From: Dyella lutea
GTDB lineage: Bacteria; Pseudomonadota; Gammaproteobacteria; Xanthomonadales; Rhodanobacteraceae
Assembly: GCF_024158035.1 (NCBI RefSeq)
Contig: NZ_JAMZEK010000001.1
Span: 1,344,001 to 1,408,000 of the forward strand
Direction: 5' to 3'
Length of the DNA: 64,000 nt
Below the pieces are notes generated by a model. It did not search any database, had not been told where the DNA came from, and was given only the letters and a program-made list of their open reading frames with translations. The position numbers were made by a program, and so were the translations under genes. Shown in pieces: positions 33,128 through 41,076 of the stretch (its first letter is position 1; each line of letters opens with the position of its first letter).

Positions 33128-35239
33128 TTACCAGATCTTCACGCGCTGGGCCGGATCCAGGTACATCGTCTGGCCCGGCTTCACGTCGAACGCCTTGTAC
33201 CAGTCGTCCATGTTGCGCACGGTCTCGGCGCGGAACTGCGCCGGGGCGTGCACGTCGGTGGCCGCGCGCACGCGGGCCGCGGCGTCGCGGATCTTCGAGC
33301 GCCAGGTCTCGCCGAAGGCGATGAAGAAGCGCTGGTCGCCGGTCAGGCCGTCGATCACCGGCGCCGGCTTGCCGCCGAGCGAGGCGTGGTAGGCGGCGAG
33401 TGCGGCGGTGAGGCCGGACACGTCGGCGATGTTCTCGCCCAGCGTCTGCTGCCCGTTGACGTGCAGGCCCGGCAGGATCTCGTAGCCGTCGTACTGCTTG
33501 ACCAGCTTCTGGCCCGCGGCCTCGAAGTGCTTGAGGTCGTCCGGCGTCCACCAGTTGGCCAGCTTGCCCTGCGCGTCGAAGTCGGCGCCGGTGTTGTCGA
33601 AGCTGTGGCTGATCTCGTGGCCGATCACCGCGCCGATCGAGCCGTAGTTGGCGGCGGGGTCGGCCTTCGGGTCGAAGAACGGTGCCTCGAGGATCGCCGC
33701 CGGGAAGTTCAGCGCGTTCTGCAGCGGCAGGTTCACCGCGTTGACCGTCTGCGGGGTCATCCACCACTCGCCGCGGTCGACCGGCTGGCCGATCTTGGCG
33801 CGCTGGTGCTGGTACTCCAGCTCGACGGCGCGCAGGTGGTTGCCCAGTGCGTCGTCCGGCTTGACCGTCAGCGAGCTGTAGTCGCGCCAGGTATCCGGGT
33901 AGCCCACGCTGACGCGCAGCGTCTTGATCTTCTCCTTGGCCTTTTCCTTGGTGGCGGGAGTCATCCAGGTCAGCGTGTCGATGCGCTGGTCGAAGGCGTT
34001 GACGATGTTCTTCACCATCGTTTCGACTTCGGCCTTGGACGAGGCCGGGAAGTAGTTCTTCACGTAGATCTGGCCTACCGCGTCACCCAGGTCGGTGCTG
34101 GTGGCGTCGATCGCATCCTTGGCGCGCGGGCGCTGCTGCGGGATGCCCTGCAGGTCGTGGCCGTAGAAGCCGAAGGCCAGGTCGGCGTAGCCCTTGGGCA
34201 GCAGGCTCGCGCTGCTGTTGATGGTGTGGAAGCGCAGCAGGGTCTTCCAGGCGGACAGCGGCTCGCTGCCGACCAGCTTGGCCAGGCCGGTGACGGCATC
34301 CGGCTGCCACACGTCAATGGTCTTCACGCCGTCCAGGCCGGCGGCCTTGAAGTAGGCGGACCAGTCCAGCCCCGGCGCCTTCTTGGCGAAGTCGGCTGTC
34401 GGCCACAGGTTGTTCGCCTTGTGCACGTCCTGGCTGTCGACCAGGCTGGTCTGCGCCTTGGCGATCTTGGTTTCCAGCGCGAGGATGGTGTTCGCTTCGG
34501 CCTCGGCGTTCTTGTCGCCGGCCTGCTTGAGCAGGGCCACGACATACGCGTGGTACTGGTCGCGGGTGGTCTTGGTCGCGGCATCATCGGACAGGTAATA
34601 GTCACGGCTGGGCAGGGCCAGGCCGCCCTGCAGCAGGTAAGCAATGTTCTGCGACGGGTCTTCCAGGCCCTGGGTGACGAACAGGCCGAACAGGTGGCTG
34701 GTGTGGAAGTTGGTGGCGTTGATCGGGTCGACGTCGGCGCGCAGGCGGCTGCCGAGCACCTTGGCCAGGTCGGCGCGGGACTTGATGCCTTCGATCGCCG
34801 ACAACTCCGGCTTCAGGGGCGTCAGCCCGGCCTTCTCGATCGCGTCGGTGTTCATGTATGCGGCGTAGTAGTCGGCGATCTTGCGCTCGTTCGAGCCTTC
34901 GGCCGGCTTGCTGTCGCCGGCCTTCTGGATCAGTTCGGCGGTGCGCTTCTGGGCCAGCTCGTAGAGCTTGAGGAACGAGCCGGTGCTGGAGCGGTCCGCC
35001 GGGATCTGCGTGTCCTTGAACCAAGTGCCGTTGGTGTACTGGAAGAAGCCGTCGCCGGCGGGCCTGGACTTGTCCATGCCGGCCAGGTCGATGCCGACAG
35101 GCGTCGGCGCGGGCGCGGCGGCGGTCTTCGGCGCGGTGCTTGCCGGGGCGGGGGCCTTCGACGAAGGGGCTTCGGAATGACCGCACGCGGCGAGCGCGGC
35201 GCAGACGGCGGTGGCAAGCATCCAGCGGGTGGGCTTCAT
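33128..35239 (-). CDS. M13-family (neprilysin/PepO-type) zinc metallopeptidase, lipoprotein
   Basis: 703 residues. A lipoprotein signal ends LAAC-G (MKPTRWMLATAVCAALAAC), so the enzyme is probably membrane-anchored. A Pro/Ala linker follows, then the M13 N-domain (AGDGFFQYTNGTWFKDTQIP). The catalytic domain has LNFPAAILEAPFFDP, the zinc site GHEISHSFDNTGADFD near residue 541 and the third ligand in GENIADVSG. The C-terminus is PGQTMYLDPAQRVKIW. ATG 35239 follows GGAG. Expected to cleave small peptides in the periplasm. Confidence 0.94.
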   Translation of the reverse strand: MKPTRWMLATAVCAALAACGHSEAPSSKAPAPASTAPKTAAAPAPTPVGIDLAGMDKSRPAGDGFFQYTNGTWFKDTQIPADRSSTGSFLKLYELAQKRTAELIQKAGDSKPAEGSNERKIADYYAAYMNTDAIEKAGLTPLKPELSAIEGIKSRADLAKVLGSRLRADVDPINATNFHTSHLFGLFVTQGLEDPSQNIAYLLQGGLALPSRDYYLSDDAATKTTRDQYHAYVVALLKQAGDKNAEAEANTILALETKIAKAQTSLVDSQDVHKANNLWPTADFAKKAPGLDWSAYFKAAGLDGVKTIDVWQPDAVTGLAKLVGSEPLSAWKTLLRFHTINSSASLLPKGYADLAFGFYGHDLQGIPQQRPRAKDAIDATSTDLGDAVGQIYVKNYFPASSKAEVETMVKNIVNAFDQRIDTLTWMTPATKEKAKEKIKTLRVSVGYPDTWRDYSSLTVKPDDALGNHLRAVELEYQHQRAKIGQPVDRGEWWMTPQTVNAVNLPLQNALNFPAAILEAPFFDPKADPAANYGSIGAVIGHEISHSFDNTGADFDAQGKLANWWTPDDLKHFEAAGQKLVKQYDGYEILPGLHVNGQQTLGENIADVSGLTAALAAYHASLGGKPAPVIDGLTGDQRFFIAFGETWRSKIRDAAARVRAATDVHAPAQFRAETVRNMDDWYKAFDVKPGQTMYLDPAQRVKIW

Positions 35240-35326
35240 CGGAGAACTCCGGGTGGGAAAATCCCCACACCATACGCTCCCTTTCCGAGCCCCGCAGCAT
35301 GACCGACGACGCATGCGCCGACGCCG

Positions 35327-38300
35327 TCAGCGTTCCAGCCGGTAGTTGAAGCTGGCGCGGCTGAAGGTCGTGGCATCCTGCGCCTCGAAGCTCCAGCGCT
35401 TGCTGAGGCGGTAGCGCAGGGTGACCACCTGGCCCGGTTCGAACAGGCCCACGCCGTAGCTCAGGTACAGCCGCGGGCTGAGGTACTTGCCGACGGTGAA
35501 GGCGGAACTGCCGCCCAGCGCCTCGTTGCTGGAGACGCCAATCTCGTCCACGCCCAGCTGCGATCCGATGCGCTTGGCCAGCAGGTCGCCACCGGCCGAG
35601 CCCAGCGCCTGCGCGGCCGAGTTCACCATCGAGCCTTCGCCGCCCTTGACCTCCGACAGCGGTTTGCCGGTGATCAGGTAGGACAGTGCGTCGGACTGCT
35701 CCATCACCGGTTGCGAGAACACGTTGAGCACCGGCCGCTGCGCCGTGCCGGAGACGTACAGGCCGACTTTCTGGCCCTCGTCGATGGTGGCGTTCGGGTT
35801 GAGCCGGCGCACCGCGCGGATGTCCAGCCGCGGGTTGTCGACCGGCGTGGTGGCGAACAGCAACTGGCCGCGCTCGATGGTGAGGTTCTGGCCGTAGGCG
35901 CGGTAGGTGCCGGATACGTCCACCTGACCCTGGCCGGTGGTGGCGCGGCCGGGCCGCTCGCGCACCACCAGCTGGCCGCGCAGGTTGCCGTCCAGTCCCA
36001 TGCCGACCAGGTGGGTGTGTTCGCCCAGGTCTACCGCCACGGTGGCACTGATCGGCATGGCCTTCGCTTTCGCTTCCTGCTGCTGCTCGTCCATCACCAC
36101 CACGTCGGGCGACGCCTTCGTGGCGCCCGCACCGGGCAGGCGCGAGACGTCGATGTCGGCGCTGTCCAGCGCGACGCGACCGGTGACGTCCATGCCCTGT
36201 GCGTCCTGCTTGAGCACCAGCGTGGGCGATACCACCACCCGCGCCGCGGGGATGTCGGCGGCGGTGACCTGCTGGCCCTGGAACACCAGCTCGGTGGATG
36301 CGTCGGTGCCGAACCCGACCGTGCCGCGCACGCCCAGCGTGCCCTTGCCCGAACGCAGCGTCCCGTCCAGATGCAGCTGCCGGGCGTCGTCGGCCGCCAG
36401 CGTCAGGTGGCCGTCGGCGAGCTTGAGGCCGGCGGCGGGAATCTCCGCGGCGAGACCATCGACGTTCGCGTTGCCGGCCAGCGTGGGCGAGCCGAGTGTG
36501 CCGCCGACCTGGAAGCGCCCGGCCAGCGAGCCCTTCACGTTGGCCAGCTCGGTGGTGAGCAGTTCGACGAAGCCGAGCTGGCCGAGCTGCACGTCCACGC
36601 TGCCGGCCAGCGTCTGCCCGGGACCGGACATCGCCAGCTGGCCGTCGACATGGCCGCCGCCGTCGAGCAGTGCGTGCACAGTGGCGTGCTGGCTGCCGGG
36701 GGCAAGACGGGCATCCAGAGAGAGGTCGCGGTAGGCGAGCAGCGGATGATCGCCGTGGTCGCTGTAGGTGACGGCGCCGCCGGCGGAGCGGATCGTTGCG
36801 TGGCCATCGAGCGTGCCGTCGGCCTTGCGCCTGATCGCGCCGTCGCCCTCGAGGGTGCCGTCGGCGCGCATCGGCAGGTCGGCCAGTCCGGCGGCGTTGA
36901 GGATCAGCGCCAGCGGCAGCGCGTGCAGGCGGTAGCTGGCGTCGAGCGTGCCGGCCCGGTCCTGGCTGGCCGAGGCGCACAGCAGCGGCTCGCCGGCGGA
37001 CAGGCACAGTTCGCCTGTCCGCCAGCCGCCATCGCGGTAGGCCAGCGCTGTGGCCTGCTGCAGCTGCCAGCGAGGCAGGCCCTCTGGCGCCAGGTCGAGC
37101 GTGTGAAGGGTGCCGTTCCAGACGCCGTTGCGCAGCGAGCCGTCGAGCGCCAGCCGGCCGCTCAGCTGGCGTCCGGTGGCATCGACGGCAAGCCGGTGGG
37201 TCGCCTCGCTGCCCTCGGCGAGCAGGTGCAGGCGGTCGAACGCCAGTCCACTTGCGAGCAGGCCCTGGCCCTGCAGGTCGAGCTTGCCGGCGAGCCGGCT
37301 CAGGTCGGGCAGGCCGACGACCAGTTGCAGATGGTCCAGGCGATCCTGGCGCCAGCCGAGCCGGTCGCCCTGCAGCGTGCCGTTGACGCTCAGCCGCGGC
37401 GTCAGCCCGCGCACGACCAGGTGCCCCTGCAGGCGGCCGCTGGCGTCGGGCAGCCAGTCGGACAGCGAGGCGATCGCCAGCCGCAGCTCGGCGTCGTTCT
37501 GCGCCCCCGGTTTGCCCTCCACGTGCAGGCGGCTGTCGCCGGAGGAGAGATCCAGCGTGCCGTCCAGCACCCCGGCTGGTGACAGGTGCAGTTCGCCGTG
37601 GCCGCCGAGCGCGCGCTGACGGAGCTTGCCTCCCAGCCGCCCGAGCACCAGCGTGGCCTCCCAGCCGTTCGCCTGGCGATGGCCGCGCGTGTGCAGGTCG
37701 GCGTTGATGGCGCCAGGCCAGCCGGCAACCAGTTCGCCGGGATCGAAATTCTGCGCCTGCATGTCCAGCTGCCAACCCAGCGATGGCTGCAGGTCGACGG
37801 TGCCGCTGGTGACCAGCTGTCCGTTTTTCTGCTTCAGGGCGAGCGTGTGCAGCGCGATCGAGGCCGGTGTGCCGGTCAGGTCGACGGCCAGGTGGGCCGG
37901 TTGCCCGGGCGGTCCGAGCGAGACGTCGCCATGGGCCTGGAAGTGCTCCGTGCTGCCCTTGGCAGTCAGCGAGCCATCCGTGGCCAGCGCCTGGCCGACC
38001 AGTTCCTTCGGCAGCGTGACGCCCTTCCACTGCACCTTCAGATCGGCGCTGAGCGGCGTTGCCGACAGTTGCACCAGACCACTGGCCTGCAGCGAGCCCG
38101 GGATCTGCGGCGAGGCAAGGGCGAGTTGCTCGAGCTGCAGCGTGTCGAGGCTGTCGCTCAGGCGCGCGCGCAGCGGCTGCAGCTGCAAGGTGGTGTCGTT
38201 CAGCTGCACGGTGCCGTCGATGCGGCCGCCGCGATGGTCGCCGCTGGCCTTGAGCGACAGCGCCAGTGCATGCAGCGGTCCCTGGCCGAGGATGGGCGAG

Positions 38301-39103
38301 GGATCGAAGCGCGGCGCCTGCAGCGTGGCGGTCCATGGATAGTCGCCGTGCTGTTCCAGCGACACCTCGAGGGTGGCCGAGGCCGGGCTGGCCAGCGCCA
38401 GTTCGAGCTGCGAGTGGCTGCCATCGCCGTGGGCCTGCAGCTGGCCGCTCCAGGTGGTGTCGCCGAGCTTCCAGCGGAAGCGGCCCTGGCCCTGGCCGCG
38501 ATAGTCGGCCGAGGCCAGTTCGCCGGACAGGTGCACCTCGCCATCCGGGCCGGCCAGATCGAACTGCCGCAGCGCGATACCGCGCCCGGTCCAGCGGCCG
38601 GCGAGGTCGATGCGGTCGGCGGCGAATACGGATTGCCCCTGCCGCGTGATGCGCAACTGGCCGGTATGCAGGCGGTCGACCTGCACATCCAGCGGCGGCT
38701 GCAGGTCGAAGCCGCTGCCCGTCGCAGGTTGCGGCGAGGGTGGCGGCAGCGCCACCGCGATGCCGTCCGCGTCCAGCTCCAGCACGTGCAGGCGCTTGCG
38801 CAGCAGGGCAGCGAGGGACAGATCCAGGCGTGCCCGCGCAACCTGCATGTCCAGCCCCTGCGTGTCGCGGTAGCGCAGGCGCTGCACCGTCAGCGGTCCG
38901 AGCAGGCGACCTTCGGCGCGGCCGACGCTCAGTGCGCCGCCCGTCGCGGCACTGGCGCGGGCGATGGCGAAGCGCAGGCCGCTCCCGGTACCGAGCAGCC
39001 AGCCCAGCGCCAGCGCGATCGCCAGCACGACGGCGAGCAGGCCGAACGCCAGCGCGCGCAGCCAGCGGCGGCGGGGACGGGCGGGGCGTGCTGCGTCGGT
39101 CAT
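35327..39103 (-). CDS. tamB: Translocation and assembly module inner-membrane component
   Basis: 1258-residue AsmA-like/DUF490 protein. An N-terminal anchor (LRALAFGLLAVVLAIALALG) is followed by more than 1100 residues of repetitive beta-rich sequence, expected to form a periplasm-spanning hydrophobic groove. The conserved C-terminal domain includes GQVDVSGTYRAYGQNLTIER, LYVSGTAQRPVLNVFSQPVM, LSYLITGKPLSEVKGGE and FEPGQVVTLRYRLSKRWSFE. ATG 39103 sits 10 bases after the tamA stop, with GAGGAGG overlapping that stop, so coupling with tamA is near certain. Role: phospholipid transport or barrel assembly with TamA. Confidence 0.95.
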   Translation of the reverse strand: MTDAARPARPRRRWLRALAFGLLAVVLAIALALGWLLGTGSGLRFAIARASAATGGALSVGRAEGRLLGPLTVQRLRYRDTQGLDMQVARARLDLSLAALLRKRLHVLELDADGIAVALPPPSPQPATGSGFDLQPPLDVQVDRLHTGQLRITRQGQSVFAADRIDLAGRWTGRGIALRQFDLAGPDGEVHLSGELASADYRGQGQGRFRWKLGDTTWSGQLQAHGDGSHSQLELALASPASATLEVSLEQHGDYPWTATLQAPRFDPSPILGQGPLHALALSLKASGDHRGGRIDGTVQLNDTTLQLQPLRARLSDSLDTLQLEQLALASPQIPGSLQASGLVQLSATPLSADLKVQWKGVTLPKELVGQALATDGSLTAKGSTEHFQAHGDVSLGPPGQPAHLAVDLTGTPASIALHTLALKQKNGQLVTSGTVDLQPSLGWQLDMQAQNFDPGELVAGWPGAINADLHTRGHRQANGWEATLVLGRLGGKLRQRALGGHGELHLSPAGVLDGTLDLSSGDSRLHVEGKPGAQNDAELRLAIASLSDWLPDASGRLQGHLVVRGLTPRLSVNGTLQGDRLGWRQDRLDHLQLVVGLPDLSRLAGKLDLQGQGLLASGLAFDRLHLLAEGSEATHRLAVDATGRQLSGRLALDGSLRNGVWNGTLHTLDLAPEGLPRWQLQQATALAYRDGGWRTGELCLSAGEPLLCASASQDRAGTLDASYRLHALPLALILNAAGLADLPMRADGTLEGDGAIRRKADGTLDGHATIRSAGGAVTYSDHGDHPLLAYRDLSLDARLAPGSQHATVHALLDGGGHVDGQLAMSGPGQTLAGSVDVQLGQLGFVELLTTELANVKGSLAGRFQVGGTLGSPTLAGNANVDGLAAEIPAAGLKLADGHLTLAADDARQLHLDGTLRSGKGTLGVRGTVGFGTDASTELVFQGQQVTAADIPAARVVVSPTLVLKQDAQGMDVTGRVALDSADIDVSRLPGAGATKASPDVVVMDEQQQEAKAKAMPISATVAVDLGEHTHLVGMGLDGNLRGQLVVRERPGRATTGQGQVDVSGTYRAYGQNLTIERGQLLFATTPVDNPRLDIRAVRRLNPNATIDEGQKVGLYVSGTAQRPVLNVFSQPVMEQSDALSYLITGKPLSEVKGGEGSMVNSAAQALGSAGGDLLAKRIGSQLGVDEIGVSSNEALGGSSAFTVGKYLSPRLYLSYGVGLFEPGQVVTLRYRLSKRWSFEAQDATTFSRASFNYRLER

Positions 39104-39113
39104 GCGCGCCTCC

Positions 39114-40886
39114 TCACAGGTCCGGTCCGATCACGATGTGCAGCTCGATGCCGTGCCTCTCGCGACTGTGCACCGGCGTGCCGAAGTCGACGCGGATCAT
39201 CCCCACCGGCGACAGCCAGCGCACGCCGAGGCCGGCACCGATTTTCGGCCGATAGTCGGTGCCGGTGAAGGCGTTGCCGGCGTCGACGAAGGCGGCAATA
39301 CCCCACTTTCTCGTGAAGTAGTGCTCGACCTCGGTGCTGGCCACCAGCAGGTTGCGACCGCCGATCACGCGACCATAGCTGTTGGTCGGGCCGATCGACT
39401 GGAAGCCGTAGCCGCGCACCGAGCGGTCGCCGCCGGCGAAGAAGCGCAGTTGTGGCGGCAGCGCGTCGAAGTTGCCGGTGGTGGTCATGCCGGCGCTGCC
39501 GCGCAGGATCAACCGGTTGCGGCCGAGGAAGGCGCGGATCCACTTCGCATCGACGGTGAACTGGGCGAAGCGGGTGTCCGAAAGCAGCGTGCCGGCGGTG
39601 CTGCGCACGGCCAGGTTGATCGACCAGCCCTTGCGCACGAAGGTCGGGTTGTCGCCGCGCTTGCGGCCCAGCGAGGCTTCGGCGAATACCAGCGTGCTGC
39701 GGCCGTGGTCGACGCCCGGTGCGTTGTCCGGCTCGCCGCTGCGCTTGCCCACGGTGAAGGTGCCGGACAGCGCGTGCACGCCGAGCGTGCGGGTCCAGCC
39801 GTGCCACAGGCGGGTGTCGTTGCCGACCAGCTCCAGCGTGCGCGACTGCGAGGTGTCGGTGTTGGCGTCGCGGTAGTTGGCGCCGAAGTTCAGGCTGTGC
39901 TGGTTCTTGCCGGGTCGCGGGATGGTGTACAGGGTGGATAGGGTCTTCAGCCGCTGCGCCACCACCAGTTCGTTCTTCCAGGTGTGGCCAAGGCGGTTGA
40001 CCCAGCGCTTTTCCACCCCGCCACGCAGCCCGAAGCCAGTGTCGGTGCCGATGAACGGGCCGCCGGTGTAGACCGTGCGCCTGGCGGGTACCAGTTGCAC
40101 GCGCACGTTTACCGTGTCGTCCCTGGCATCGTCGACGTCCGGCTGCACGTTGACCACCGAGAAATAGTCGGCGCCGTTCAGCGCCTGCTGCAGGTCGAGC
40201 AGCTTGTCCTGCGAGAAATAGTCGCCGGGCCTGAACGGCACGTAGCGGTCGAGGAAGCCGTCGCGAAACTGCGAGCCCTCGAACTGCACCGGACCGAAGC
40301 GGTAGCGCGGGCCGGCCTCCCAGGCGAGGCGGATCACCGCGCTGCGGTCCGCGCGCGTCACCTCGACGCGATGGGTGAGCAGCTTGGCGGCGAGGAATCC
40401 GTGGGCGGTGAGCTGGCCGCTGAGCGTGTCGCGGGCGGCGTCGTAGGTGCCGTCGTTGAGGGTCTGCCCCTTCAGCTGTTCGATCGCCCGTTCCGCGCGC
40501 CGGATCGGGGCGATCGCCAGCGCCGCCTGATCGAGGTCGACGTGCACGGCGGTGATCTTCACCGGTTCGCCCGGCTTGATGTGCAGGGTGACGCGCCAGT
40601 CGTTGCCCTGCTGTGCGAGGTCGGCATCGACGGTGGCTTCGTAATAGCCGTAAGGGCGCAGCGCCGCCTGCACCTGGTCGGATGCGCGGGCGTACAGCCG
40701 GCGCACCTGGGCGGCGCTGACCTCGCGCGTGGCGTACTGCGACAGCTCCACCCCGGAGACCACCGCCGACTTCAGCGGATCATCCACGCCGTCGACCACC
40801 AGTTTCACGCCGGCATGCGCCGCCGTGGCGCCGGCAAGAAGCAGGAGCGCGATGGCCAGGCGGCGGATGCGGTGCCACGGGGTCAG
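39114..40886 (-). CDS. tamA: Outer-membrane TamA (Omp85/BamA family), probable CTG start
   Basis: About 590 residues: signal peptide (IRRLAIALLLLAGATAAHAG), POTRA-like periplasmic domains, and a surface-antigen barrel domain ending HIVIGPDL. It partners TamB across the envelope. No ATG, GTG or TTG lies in frame near the signal peptide. The best start is CTG at 40886, 7 bases after a perfect AGGAGT. The alternative ATG at 41048 would add 54 residues before the signal peptide. Downstream tamB is coupled. Confidence 0.9.
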   Translation of the reverse strand: MTPWHRIRRLAIALLLLAGATAAHAGVKLVVDGVDDPLKSAVVSGVELSQYATREVSAAQVRRLYARASDQVQAALRPYGYYEATVDADLAQQGNDWRVTLHIKPGEPVKITAVHVDLDQAALAIAPIRRAERAIEQLKGQTLNDGTYDAARDTLSGQLTAHGFLAAKLLTHRVEVTRADRSAVIRLAWEAGPRYRFGPVQFEGSQFRDGFLDRYVPFRPGDYFSQDKLLDLQQALNGADYFSVVNVQPDVDDARDDTVNVRVQLVPARRTVYTGGPFIGTDTGFGLRGGVEKRWVNRLGHTWKNELVVAQRLKTLSTLYTIPRPGKNQHSLNFGANYRDANTDTSQSRTLELVGNDTRLWHGWTRTLGVHALSGTFTVGKRSGEPDNAPGVDHGRSTLVFAEASLGRKRGDNPTFVRKGWSINLAVRSTAGTLLSDTRFAQFTVDAKWIRAFLGRNRLILRGSAGMTTTGNFDALPPQLRFFAGGDRSVRGYGFQSIGPTNSYGRVIGGRNLLVASTEVEHYFTRKWGIAAFVDAGNAFTGTDYRPKIGAGLGVRWLSPVGMIRVDFGTPVHSRERHGIELHIVIGPDL

Positions 40887-41076
40887 GGCGGGGACTCCTG
40901 TCGGTCGCGGAGAGGGTCCGCGCAGCTTAGCCAGCGCCGGGTTCCGGCGGGGTGAACGGCCGGTGGCGGCGCCGCCGCGTCTGGACTCCGGCGGGGGCCG
41001 TCGGCAGATACCGTCGGCGGGCGCCTTGAAGGCGACGTGCCACTCCATGGCCGATGTCCGTGTGTCCCGGGCGGGC

